A stretch of DNA of 64,000 nucleotides, from the NCBI GenBank assembly GCA_008508345.1, contig QNGE01000979.1, forward strand, positions 57,358 to 121,357, written 5' to 3'. Under the pieces are notes generated by a model. The model ran no database searches, had not been told where the DNA came from, and worked only from the letters and a program-made list of their open reading frames with translations. The position numbers were made by a program, and so were the translations under genes. This document shows, piece by piece, positions 10,951 to 21,703 of the stretch (positions are counted from its first letter, which is position 1; each line of letters starts with the position of its first letter). Origin of the DNA: Paragonimus westermani. Its lineage: Eukaryota > Platyhelminthes > Trematoda > Plagiorchiida > Troglotrematidae.

Positions 10951-12235
10951 ATACTGAGAGGAACGACCAGTGTATTGCAACTCACATGACGTATGTGCAT
11001 TCGGTAATTATGGCTTTTTGAGATATTGGGTTTGAAAACCATTTTAAACTGGAAATGGTCGTGTTCAAAAATATGACACTCTGGAAGGGTACCCACAGTT
11101 CGTCAACTTTTAGTAAGCAGTATCAATGAAAAATTGGAATGCCAAGAAAGTGTCAAAATTACTGGACCGGCGATGGGAAAACCTTTCAGTCACTTTTGTG
11201 AAAACAATCCATTTCAGGCTTTTAAGCCCACTGTTGGACATTTATAAATGTGTGCACGGCAATTATCTGAGTATGTTCAGTTTTGTACCGTTATAAAAGT
11301 ACCGAAGAAGTGAAAATTTGCAGTTGTTATTTACAATTATTTTGACATTGTACTTCAGAAAGACTACTGACTTTTTTGGTAAGTCAACATGTGCTGCCCT
11401 ACCTGTACGAACTTTACACATTTTCTCCCCCTCCACGAAATTCCAGGGAGATAACGGTCAACCAGCCGCGGTCTCTAGAAGTGGTTACGGATGACTATCA
11501 TTTAGCTATTTCGACCTTCGGCATGGAAAGGTGTAAAAATGGGTACAATATTCCGCCGCATCACCAAGGTCATGTGGCGTGCATACAAAACAGGCGGATT
11601 AACTCAGGGTCTTTGCCGAACACTGGAAAGCATATTTTTCATGCAGTCAATAATTTGTGTTTAGAGTGTCAACTGTCTGTCGCGATGGTAAACTGGATAT
11701 ACTAAGTAACATTCATTACGAACGCCACAAGCATAAGCTTCTTGTAATTTCCCGCATGTGTTTGTTCCTAATGCTGTCCACGGTTAAAGTCAATCGAATG
11801 GAGCGGCTACTAGCGTGCACGCGTATTTTGCACATAAACGTTGTTCATAGCCTAAGTCAATTGAATGGATCGGCCACACGTGTCGGCGTTTAACCAGGAA
11901 CTTCAACGTGTTACCTCCTAGGTTTCCGTGAGTAGTTCCATGGGGCTGCTTGATGAAATTCGTGCTCATCTCGAGCAGTGGGTCTGCGACTAAATTAGGG
12001 ATAGCCGACGGTTCTCGGTTACGCCGTCCCCGTGACTAGCATTAACACAACGCGGGAAGCCATAAGTAATGAACTGAGCTTTGTTGTTTTGATTATAAGA
12101 ACGGACACCTCGGATGGCCTTTAGGACACTCTGAATTTAGTCGGAGCGGGAGCCACAACCCCGCATTCGGAATCGATCAACAGCTCTAATTCAGGACTAC
12201 CGCTTTCGCTGCCATCAGTCTACCTGTCTTCGACC
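10951..12235. other. Spacer segment without recognisable genes
   Basis: The largest open piece is 11376-11705 (109 codons, plus). It shows no motif I can name. No repeat partner was seen elsewhere in the window. Confidence 0.4.
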
Positions 12236-12239
12236 CGAA

Positions 12240-13240
12240 GGCCTGCTCCATTTCGTGTCTTCTACTCGCAAGGCGAGATCGAGTGTTCTACGACTGCTGG
12301 ATCTGTCAGGGTTAACCAATACCGACCTTGAGTCTGCTGGTCCGCCGGTGACTTTTACGACAGCACCTATCTACCACCATTTGGAAATCCGAATACCCTC
12401 CTAACCGTCGCCCTTCCAGATGGTATGTGCACGGTAGACACGTCTCCACCAGCTGCATAACTTAAAGGATAGCTACCTTATGCCGGATACAGTTTATTCT
12501 ATCTTGCTCTGTTGTCAAACAGCTCGTTAACCCTCTGACTATGCTATCCACCAAGTCGATGAAACAGGGTGGCGTCCTCACGACATGAATCGTCACCGTA
12601 ATCTTTCAGCCGTAACTTTCCAGCCAACTACAGACCGATCGCCGTTCTTGACCGTGTATCCAAGGTGCTTGAAGCGCTTGTATACAGTGCTCTTCCTAAC
12701 TACTTGTCTGTCCAGAACTTCTTCTCCAATGCCCAGCATGGCTCTTATGGAGGGCGCTCGTGTGCACCAAAACTCATGTTGGCCACTGGACGCGGTTAGC
12801 TTATTGAAGCATAGAAGTGGATATGGCATATTTCGATCCTCTCGAGGCGTTCCGTCGAGAGGACCATAACGTGGTACTTGACATACTGCACAACTGCGGT
12901 ATTCGTGGTGATCTGCTTGGGTGGCCATCCTCTAATCTCATTAGTCGTCATAACCGCATCGGGGCCAACTCTCTTTTTTCATCTTCCATGAGAGCAATGG
13001 TAGGGTTTTTAAGACCTTGCTGCCAGACCCCCTTCTCTTTCTAATTTACATTAATGGCATAACTTCATCACCGTTTTCCCCCTGACGTTATTATCGGAAG
13101 ATGTCAAACTGTAGTGCAGCATCGAAACTGCCGAGGACTCCACCCTGGCGCGAAGCGTCATAAGCACACAATTTGCCCAGCCTCAGACCAACCTTCATTG
13201 CTTCATCATCGAGGAGTTCAAGGTAAATACACCCCAGCAG
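12240..13240 (+). pseudogene. Non-LTR reverse transcriptase relic A
   Basis: RT motifs in the expected order are spread over several plus-strand frames. A linker-like VLRLLDLSG near 12300 comes first. NYRPIAVLDRVSKVLEALVY follows at about 12630-12690, and NFFSNAQHGSYGGRS at about 12715-12760. The palm motif A region reads VDMAYFDPLEAFRREDH near 12815-12865, with GIRGDLL downstream, and motif B remains as DPLLFLIYINGI near 13027-13062. EDVKL, a stop, then SIETAEDSTL near 13100-13145 is what remains of the YADD region. In an active element this enzyme copies element RNA into DNA at the target site. Stops and frameshifts make it inactive. No endonuclease or 3' tail was found. Confidence 0.75.
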
Positions 13241-13999
13241 GGTTCATTATCTTAGTGATAATATCCATCAGTTTAAATCTATTGAAACAGAAGTCAGAAT
13301 GTTCGTTTCAATCACTCTTTGGAATTAATAGAACTCAGAACCTGGCCTTCAGAAGGTCGGTGGTATCCTGGCGCTCCCCAAGCGGATCACTGGAAAACTC
13401 CGTCTTGTATGCGTCACCCCATGTGCTTCTCTATGACAGCTTTGATTGACTTCCTCCTGAGAGTAACACTTTAATTTTGCCTCTTATCTCCGAATAGATC
13501 AGGCTTTGCCTGTGGCCTCCCAAAGAAGAGCAAAAATACCGTCTTAGGAATGCACATTAAGTACTACGAATGAAGACCTAACGAACCAAATTTACACTCG
13601 CTCGGGTTATTCTGTTGTGGGGTCATTCTGCTTACTTTTCTAAACCTTGGGGCTCCCAACCACCCTGACGAATATTGCTGTGAAAAACCATGTTGTCAAA
13701 CTGCAGCCTCAGCACTGTCGATGAGAATGTCAGCATGGCCTTCCTTCCTTATCCATTTACAAAGTTCGGAGCGCTCTGCATGATAATATTATATCTGTAA
13801 ATTCCCTGTCTGCTTTCGGATTTCTCTCGGATAGATCTATTCGTTTGTAGTTCAGATAATGTACCCACTTTGACTTCACGTCCCTCATCCCCGACCTCGT
13901 GAATCAAGCCTCGAGATACAGAACACACAAGGACGCAGCTCCTTACTTCGGTCCCTACACCTACTAACTAGTGACCTGACAGTTTGATAAGTAGTGTGG

Positions 14000-15130
14000 T
14001 GAACCCCCTCGTGCATCTGTTAGAAGAAGGGGTCAAAACTCATCCAACCCGCTTTGAGTCCCTTAGTCCAGTCCAAAGTGGCTTCGGGCGTGGACACTCC
14101 ATTCTCAAAACTTCATACTGCGAAGGAGAATTGATTAGACGCGGGGGTTAGGGCCATTCCGTCGAGGTAGTTTTCAATGACTCCAGCAAGGCATCTGAAA
14201 AGGCACTTTGCGGGGGGCTCTGTGTGCAACTTGACTACTTTGAGTTGAGTGGAATGATCTAATGAGGGATATCTGCGTTTCTGCGAGGCTTGGAGCAGCG
14301 TTTCCGCTTAGGAATGATTATTTTATCCCGGCTTGTGGTAATAAGCGAGGTACCGCCAGGCTCTGCTTGGAGCCTCCTCTTCTCGCCTCACGTCAGTGAG
14401 TTTCCCACTACACTGGAAACACCCACAGTAATGTTTGTGAATGATCACAGAAAGTGTCAGATAGTGGATAGTTTAAGGGGCTTAGAAACCCTGCAAAGGA
14501 TGCTGAGCCAGCCTTGGCTACGGTTAACACAGTGGCTGCCGTTCATATACCGTGAAAAATGCGCAGGGCTGAGCAAGAATTCAGTTGCCTCTGCACAATC
14601 CACGTACACACTAGCAGGTTAATCGCGGCTTCAATATATTCAGTGAATTCGAGGCCTGGAATCAATAACCCCAGGCACTCAGTAGAGGTTTGGGTGTGCT
14701 GTGGATGGTTCATCGGACCTTCAAGATGTTGACCAAGCATAAATTCGGTAAGCCCCTCGCGTCCAGGTGGGCTCGCAATGCTGAGGACGGTAGTATCCAT
14801 GGTTTGAAAGACCTGCCGTACTCACGGAGGCTCGACAGAATAGTGTTGTGTCAAGGAATACGGAATACTCCCATCCTTACCTAGCCTCACTGACCTATGT
14901 AACCTGCATTATTTCTTGTCCCCGTGGGTTATTTATTCCGGCATGGCTATGTGCCGTTCATGGACACCTCCAAAGTGAAACAAACCTCGGTGGGAACACG
15001 TGAATGCTGAATCCATGCTATCGCAGCGCATCAGAGATCCTTGAAGTACTCTTCCACAGTGCGTAGTTTTGGAACGATCAGTTGGAGATTTCGGGCGTAA
15101 TCTTGATGCTCTTCGATCGCAGTTTACTGT
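14000..15130 (+). pseudogene. Non-LTR reverse transcriptase relic B
   Basis: It is a second RT relic in the same orientation, about 0.8 kb after relic A. LSPVQSGFGRGHSILKTSY lies at about 14060-14115 and VEVVFNDSSKASEKA near 14160-14205, where motif A FxDFSKAF is altered to FNDSSKAS. The open piece 14290-14622 then reads FRLGMIILSRLVVISEVPPGSA (first 20: FRLGMIILSRLVVISEVPPG) and FVNDH at 14434-14448, in which the first Asp of the usual FADD has become Asn. GLKDLPYSRRLDRIVL (in 14690-14884) and FWNDQLEISGV near 15065 fit the thumb and the C-terminal WNxLP block. The relic thus spans most of the RT but is inactive. Confidence 0.75.
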
Positions 15131-15626
15131 TTGCCCTTGTGTCTAGTAATCATCATCTTAGGCTTCATATCATGTACTTATTGCTTACTGTCTCTCCCCG
15201 CTTTTTGTTATCATTGGTCCTCGTCACTGATATCTGATTCATCCAGCGTCATAAACCGCCCTCTTCATATCAGTTTGTTTCATTAGTGCGACAGCGTGAG
15301 CCTTAATGGATGAAACGTTGTTGAATTCATGAGTAAAAACCCGGCTGACTTGGTTTAGCACGGCTCCATCCAATTCCTGCCTCTGATTTAAAGACATTTA
15401 TCCGTAGGAATAACCACGAGAGATAGTCCCGAAATTTAAGCTCACACTTGATTACGGGTCAGAAGGCAGGTCACAGGAATATATCGCCAGTGACTCGAAA
15501 CTCGAATAAAATTCGCTGGTTCTCGCTGTTTATTCATAGATTGCTCTGAAGCTGTCACCCGCAAAATTTGACGAACGAAAATTTTCAGTCATTATTGAAT
15601 AACGAATCACCTGGGTGCAGAATATA
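15131..15626. other. Last spacer segment before the right arm
   Basis: I see no gene or repeat here. It ends at the inner boundary of the right arm, where inverted pairing with 4172 begins. Confidence 0.5.
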
Positions 15627-15746
15627 TACGTACAAAACGGAGTACAGTGCCACCAGTGCCGGAAGTGGTGCCACTTCAAATGCACTTACCTCAATACAAG
15701 TAGTTAGCCTCTTCATCTGTCGATTTTATCTGCATAAGCTGCAAGC

Positions 15747-16445
15747 ATGGAGAAGGCTAAGGTGCAGCTTCGCCGCGGACTGGTCACGCGTGCGCCACGA
15801 CAAGTAGAGTGGCTCAGAAAACCTGCGACTGCAAATGCGGGGCTCTTCCCAGCCTTGTGTCTCCTTCAATTTCTCCCATGGGGAATAAGGTGGAGGAGTA
15901 CCACCGGACTCTGTCTGAAATGAAGTTGGAACTGCAGTCTTCAAATGAGCATATGGCGCTTGCCATCCCTGGTGTTGCAGTCACCAAGAAGACGGTTGCC
16001 CTCTCAACCCCACACATAGGGGAGGCTGCGACAAAATTGAGGGAGCGCCCAGCAGGGGAAGACTTGTTTTATGGGGCCACTTCTCTCACAACATCTCCAG
16101 CCGAGTTGTTTAAGTCATTCCTGGTATCTTCCTTCTCCCCAAATATCATAGATCTCGTGCCCATGAACAGGCTGCGCGCCAAGACAACCGAAATGTCATT
16201 CGGCCTTTCGGTAACCTTACCAGCTGTGCTCAGCCCCCAGGACGGCGGTGGAAAGAACGGTGGCTTTAAAATCCGCCAACGCCCAACTGAAAAGCATGTC
16301 GTTCGACCGCTTGCAGCATGAGAGGGTGAGACTTGAGCAGTGGGCCAAGACTAACTTACAAACTGTAGCGGACCGTAAGCTACAACCGAAGACGAAGGTC
16401 GTAGTTTCTGTCTCCAACTGTCCACTCTGGCTTCTGTGCCTATAG
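15747..16445 (+). pseudogene. Unidentified open segment, right arm (full-length copy)
   Basis: The 170-residue frame (15809-16321) starts MAQKTCDCKCG and contains YHRTLSEMKLELQSSNE, the 17 residues missing from the left-arm copy. A second frame (16248-16445) supplies a charged, leucine-spaced stretch, QLKSMSFDRLQHERVRLEQW, which looks coiled-coil-like. A third frame starts at 15747 (MEKAKVQLRRG). The overlap of frames suggests one ancestral reading frame broken by frameshifts. ORF1 of a non-LTR element (an RNA-binding, coiled-coil protein) would fit its place upstream of the RT, but this is a guess from position and composition. Confidence 0.35.
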
Positions 16446-17815
16446 TAGAAAGCGGAGATGCCGTCCCGTGGACCTGATTCCAACGGCCCCAGGTACAAGC
16501 ATAAGTATTGATGGCACCAAAACCCGCGTCGAAAATGAGGAGAGGTTTGGGGTCACAGTTAACAGCGAGTGATTGCGTTATATGGTTGGTGGAATCAACA
16601 GAATTTGTGGAGATTGCAGTGAAAGCAATGAATTGAAATTCGGATGAGACTCTGCTCTCCTAGAGAACTGTGGGTTAAACGAGTCGCCGGACAACGGCGG
16701 ACGGCTTGAATGTGATTTATCTTTGCCCCCATTCACGGCACTGAAATCGTCTTTCTCTGGCAAGTTGTCCTTTCCAAATACCGCTGTTGTTGATGTGCCT
16801 GTTTCCCAGCACTGTAAACGTTATATAACACAGCTGGTTTTTCATTCATCATGACCTTTACACTCCGAAATTGTTCACAGACAGTCCTGTCAGACTGGAA
16901 AGGCGCCTCCTTCATTAGTAACAACTTCTACTGGAGAAAAGGGGCATTAATTCCTGCAATTGATCGACCGCTCGGCCAAATTTGCAGGTGATCACCGAAA
17001 TTTCACTTTGCTGGTTGTGTTTGGAGTGGAAGAATAAACGCACGGAATTCTTAATTTTCGTTTCTTATTATGACACAGAACTTTACCCTTTCTGCGACTT
17101 CAAAGTTGACAGGCTGAACGTGCTTGACTAGTAAGTGCCCCAAAGAATCATATGAAAGTGAAAGAGACGAATCGGGAAACGCCGAATTTTAATTAAGCCA
17201 TACGCATACTTGCCGATGACCGTGAGGAAATGCGGCGTTTCCCTCTCCTCTCTCATATCTTCACGGGTGATACACCAAATCTCATAGCGTTCCAGATAAT
17301 CTTCGATTTCCCATGAACTTGAGTGGATGTTCAGATGTTTTAAGTTACGGAAATCCATCACAAGAAGTATCTTGTTGACGACGCCAGTTGCGGTGATTCG
17401 AAATATGCAATAGCAATTGAGAATGTAATTAGTTCAAACCCGGAGCTGGTTTCTGCGCGCTAACATTTTGGCCAACAAAATCGCAATGTAATCAGTAGTT
17501 GAACAACGTAATTATTCATGCGGTCAGACAACAATAGCACGCAATGTTGGGTTGTGAATTGCAATCATTACAATTTCCATGGGTTCAATGGGGGAGCAGA
17601 GGTGGCAAGATGCGACACCAAGAATGCTGGTCAAGCGTTTCGTAGGGTTGCTGACACGCACACAAGCGGTACTGTCACGCCTGGAGCCTCAAAAAAGAAC
17701 AGATCGAGTCCAACCCCACCACACTCCTCCATCCTAAGTCTTCTTCCGCAAGTTCTACCGGCACGCTCCCCTCTCTTTTATCGTGAAACCAAGTGGCGGA
17801 TTGAAATTTAAGCGT
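16446..17815. other. Right-arm segment between the open segment and the RT relic
   Basis: Frames of 61 to 97 codons occur on both strands (for example 17518-17811, plus), none with a recognisable motif. If the arm carries one non-LTR element, this is where its endonuclease would lie, but I could not see GDFN or SDH motifs. The left arm holds the mirror segment at about 2035-3404. Confidence 0.4.
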
Positions 17816-17819
17816 TGCT

Positions 17820-19066
17820 AGTTCGGCAGAATCCCTTCATAGACTGTTTGGGCGGACACTTCAGACGGGCACTCTTCCCAGCGCATGAGAAAGGCGAAGG
17901 TCACACCCACATTCGAAGCGGGCGCCCGGCATTCTCCGACTAGCTATAGGCCAATCAACCTCACCAGCATTCTGCGCAAGATAATGGAGCGCCCATTAAA
18001 CCGTACCACCCTCAACCGCTTCCTATCGGACCATCGTTTTTCTCCTCTCAGCATGGCTTCCCTCCTAACCTGTCATGCGTAACAAATATGCTTATTTTCA
18101 TGAATAATCTGATGGAGGCCAAAGACAATGGCCTCATCTCAGGTGTTATCATTTTGATTTTGTCAAGACTTTCGACCATGTTCCACACGGTCCCCTGAAA
18201 CACAAACTGCAGGTTCGTGGTATTCAAGGAGAGGTTTCACACTGGATTGCTCCTTTTCTGGATAACAGAACTTTCAGAGTTAAGACCGGATCATACCTTT
18301 TGTTACCTCTTTCTTTTCCGCGGGAGTTCCCCCAATGACCAGTGCTAGGTCCCTTAGTATTCCCGTTCCACATCAACGACCTTTCGGACAATATTTCCAG
18401 CAGCGTCCTTTTATACGCCGACCACCTAAAAATTTGAAGTGTCACTGGTCCCGGTGCACTACAGGTTGATCTTGAAGCTATTAAGTGTTGGTCGGCCGAT
18501 CGGAGTCTCCCACTAAATGACAGTAAGGTTGCCCATATGTCACTTGGTGGAGATTCTGGCAATGCCTTCATGATTCATAGTGCGTCCAGCAGAGTGGATA
18601 TTATGAAAATCGATCTGAAGAAAGATCTGGGCATCTGGTTGTCGTCTAACTTGTCCTTCGCGTATCACCATGTGATGGCGACAAAAACGGGATTCGCCGC
18701 TCTTAAGATGATTGAGCGCATTTTCCCCAGCATAGACAAGAAAGCATTTCAAACGTTTTATGGGGCATTTATAAGACCGCTCCTAGATTACCTTAATCAG
18801 GTCGTGTATACCGGTCTGAAGGAGGACATAATAGCTGTTGAGCGTGTTCAGCTCGCGGCTACCAAGCTAGTCGCGGGTCTAAGAAATGTCGCGTGCGAGT
18901 CTCAACGTGATTTGTATCTGCTTGAATTTCGACCACTCCGCGGCGACTTATTTCTCACACGACTCCTCCACAGAGTTGGTAACGTAGAACAGTTCTTCAG
19001 TGTAGCGAATGAAGAAGGCAAGCGAGGATATAACAGGGAGCTCTTAAAGCCTCCGTTGCGTACCCT
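17820..19066 (+). pseudogene. Non-LTR reverse transcriptase body, right arm
   Basis: Plus-strand pieces in order: KAKVTPTFEAGARHSPTSYR from about 17891, continuing PINLTSILRKIMERPL; a frameshifted palm; LLYADHLKI at 18408-18434, where the catalytic YADD has become YADH; an in-frame TGA at 18435-18437; then a long open stretch through LPLNDSKVAHMSLGGDS, KKDLGIWLSSNLSF, FYGAFIRPLLDYLNQVVY and VERVQLAATKLVAGL. The order matches the fingers, palm and thumb of CR1/RTE-like RTs known from flatworms. The frame from YADH runs to 19066, where the solo LTR interrupts it after KPPLRT. Loss of the second catalytic aspartate and the stops make it inactive. Confidence 0.88.
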
Positions 19067-19604
19067 CTTATTGAGATCGCCTTCGACGTCCCCAAAGTTG
19101 TAAGCTCCGCACGACGTGAGAGTTGCCATTCCAGTACCACCTCCCCGGTTTACATTACCTTGTGAATGTAAATTCGCTTCAAACTACTAGCATCAAAGTT
19201 AGTGGGTCGGCATGGGTATCGCAGTTATGCTCGTAGCTGTATAATGAATCCGCACCATCTCTCCTGCTGTAGGTTACATTCACTAGGATAACAATTTTGA
19301 GGTATTACCGTTAGGAACGCCGCTTAACCAGTCTAACGCTTGTTTGAATTATGAAGGTCGACTGGAATTTTTCGTCGACGCACTCTTCCACTCTGGCGGC
19401 TGCTGGGCGGTTGTGCTCAAGGTGCTCTCACGTCCAGCTCCTCCGCACCCCTTAATTGTTACGTCGAAGTCTGTTGTGAACGGTGAGTAAATCAATGAAC
19501 AAAGTTTGTTTGCAGATTCATTGTTTTCTCCCTGCGACTTCCGATTTGCAGTAGCATAGGTTTATGGAAACCTTGGGCGCACCAATTCAGGATCTAGCGC
19601 TTCA
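19067..19604 (+). mobile_element. Solo LTR of a Ty3/gypsy-like element, right-arm copy
   Basis: This is a 538-bp block flanked by a perfect 4-bp direct repeat, CCCT, at 19063-19066 and 19605-19608. A 4-bp duplication is usual for Ty3/gypsy insertion. Removing the block and one CCCT copy puts the RT body and the RT tail back in the same frame across ...RT-L-HK, which fixes both ends precisely. The copy at 26501-27038 has the same length and intact TGTAGTG/CACTACA termini; here they have decayed. A GTGAGTAAATCAATGAAC stretch near the 3' end becomes AATAAA in the 26.5-kb copy, which could be a polyadenylation signal. Confidence 0.85.
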
Positions 19605-19606
19605 CC

Positions 19607-19747
19607 CTTCATAAGTAGCAATTCTTTTCTTATGGGATTATCGAGCACTGGAACAGCCTTTCTTCTGAATTCGCTAGCAGTGCTTCTAGGGATCGTTTCA
19701 GAACTTTGCTTGGTTCTTACCTATCTGAAATTTCATTCTCAGAGTAA
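19607..19747 (+). pseudogene. Non-LTR reverse transcriptase C-terminal tail, right arm
   Basis: QFFSYGIIEHWNSLSSEFAS, starting at 19619, is the conserved last block of CR1/RTE-like RTs, followed by RFRTLLGSYLSE and a TAA at 19745-19747. A TAG lies at 19616-19618, directly before the block. It is the detached end of the RT body at 17820-19066. Confidence 0.82.
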
Positions 19748-19849
19748 TCTTACTCTGTTCTTGGTACTCTCTGTGATCCCCAAGAGCGGTGCTACACCCT
19801 GTTTTCAATGATTGACTCTCAGATTGACAGACGCCCGTTTGATATTGAG

Positions 19850-20469
19850 GAAGAAAATGCGACTGAATCCAGGAAGCATCTTCCCCTTCCTGAAACCTCT
19901 GTATGAATCGCTAAGTCACTGGGTTCTACCATGATCATCTTCGTTCAGTTTGTGCTGCATATGACTCACACGCCATACTCTGGGCACTTTTGTGCAGATG
20001 CATCCTTTCCCCTCTCATGTCCTACATCACTGTCTCGGTTAGTCGTTACCCGGCCGTACAATCTCCACTTCCCACATTGATTGTGTTCAGTTGTGGTGGA
20101 CAAATGATTATAGTCTCGACCCTCCCCCAGTAACATTTTGCAACGTCTTTCCTGAAGGGAAGCCGTAATGTAAGCATAAATGTCGCAAGGAACGCTGTAG
20201 GGTTTTAATCGAAACGTATATTTCCAGCAGTATTTAGAAATACTATGGGCAATTAGTTCCAGTCTAATCTTTAACCAACGGCAAGAGCCGAAGTAGGAAT
20301 GAAAAGAAGCACGAAGTGTGCTGCAGTCCACATGGCGGCACTCAGAAGCTTGCCAAGCGAAAAACGTGAAAATTTCGTGAGCGCTAACCAACGCTAAAAA
20401 ATTGTTTGATGCAGGCCAAACGACTCTAATTTAAATGCTCGTAACATTCACGGAACAACTTTCAGGAAT
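19850..20469. other. No recognised gene
   Basis: The longest open piece is 19966-20391 (141 codons, minus strand). It follows, in the same orientation, a copy of the 180-bp repeat. If that repeat is an LTR with leader, gag sequence would be expected here, but I can see no zinc knuckle or other gag signature. Confidence 0.4.
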
Positions 20470-20650
20470 CTCTCGGACCAAAGTTCGGACGCACCAAGGG
20501 ACAACTTCATTCCGAAGTAGGGGTTTGTACAGCAATCCTGAAAAAGAAGACAATACGAACCAGCATGAGTCGAAGGTTCAGTAAGCCATGCACACTAAAA
20601 CGACACCGACAACACAGCGGCACGCCCCGTTACACAATTCGAATTTGCTT
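20470..20650 (-). repeat. 180-bp dispersed repeat, copy 2
   Basis: On the minus strand it reads GAATTGTGTAACGGGGCGTG, then GTGTGCATGGCTTACT, TCTTCTTTTTCAGGATTG, and CCCCTACTTCGGAA, and ends TTGGTGCGTCCGAACTTTGG. It is the same family as 6091-6270 and 28703-28880. The terminal TGGTGCGTCCGAAC is the best candidate for a primer-binding site. The TTTTTCAG in the middle resembles a splice acceptor. Confidence 0.6.
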
Positions 20651-21689
20651 GTTGTGTGCTTGCTGGTTTCGGCTGCGCGTTACAAAATGTGGAGTTTTGA
20701 CGACGTTGAACAATGAATTGGGAGAAGAGTCTTCAGGAGAATGTCGTGCAAGTGGTTGCACGACGAAGAGAGTGGCACTGGTTCGAATCAGGCCTCATGT
20801 GATAGACGCACACAGAATTACGCGTATAGAGCAAACAAGCGGGGAAATACGGTTGTAGCATGGGTCCTTAGAGAAGCCTCACACTCGAAGTTCGCTGCAT
20901 ATTCATTATGTGCGAGCGTTATCTGCCGTATGACAAATAATTTGACATCAGGGCCAGCTTCATGGAGTGCTTGCGTAACTTCACAGACATTCAAACGCAT
21001 AAATTATTGCATTCTGAAATGATGGTGAAGCCTACCTATTAACTTTTTAAGAGATGCTGCGGAGTGATAGATTTTTAGATTTGAAAGGCCACCAAATGCC
21101 GAAGATTTTTATCATACGTCGGACCAGTGGCCATGTAGAATGTTTCAATCGACGAGTTTAGTAACTTCTTTGGTTTATCCGTCGCTATATACGTTTTTTG
21201 TCATCACGATTTTAGTATTCAGCACCATGACTTTGCAAAGCAATTTAATGAGTCTTTTTAGTGAGTCAATGTAGGCTGTGCGGCCAGGCCGAGATAGCAT
21301 ACAGCGTGCATTAGCTAGAACACCCTATGGATGATGTGGTTTGCGTGGTTCGCTGGATACCTCGTACGCCTTTCCGTTTGAGTCGTTCAAGTACAGATTG
21401 AAATCAATGTGGCTAGTAGGGCAATCGCCAATCGTTTCTGCTTCTGACGATGTCGTCTATTTGAATGCTACATTTTCAAATGTTCAGCCCAACAACGTTG
21501 CTGCTACTAAGAATATTCCCTGCACCAGTGTAAATGCATGCAATCCCAATTCTGAAATTTGTACTGTGAATTAACTTCCTCTCATCACGTTCCGGCCTCC
21601 CTTCAATCATAACTTTCCCCCTCATCGTTTGCATCTGCTTTTTGTCGATGGTTCATGGAGGGACATTTTGACGACAGGTGCATCACGCA
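20651..21689. other. No recognised gene
   Basis: It lies between the minus-strand 180-bp repeat and the gypsy integrase relic. A plus-strand frame at 21341-21574 (77 codons) is open but unlike anything I know. If the integrase and the 180-bp repeat belong to one element, this would be its untranslated 3' region. Confidence 0.35.
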
Positions 21690-21703
21690 TTCAAACACAA
21701 TGT

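Larger units (their letters stand above)
15627..19849. repeat. Right arm of the long inverted repeat
   Basis: This is the inverted partner of 1-4172. It is 51 bp longer because of an extra block at 15899-15949. The inner boundary falls in a TACGTA-like palindromic stretch. The outer boundary cannot be placed, because sequence after 19849 has no left counterpart inside the window. The coding remains here read on the plus strand and are easier to follow than in the left arm. Identity is near 99.9 percent outside the indel on what I compared by eye; a full alignment was not possible. Confidence 0.97.

Noticed and set aside
1..19849. Giant DNA transposon (Maverick-like) with terminal inverted repeats
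   Set aside because: The arms contain ordinary nested retroelement relics and the spacer has no polymerase, retroviral-type integrase of its own, ATPase or capsid frames. An inverted segmental duplication explains the data better.
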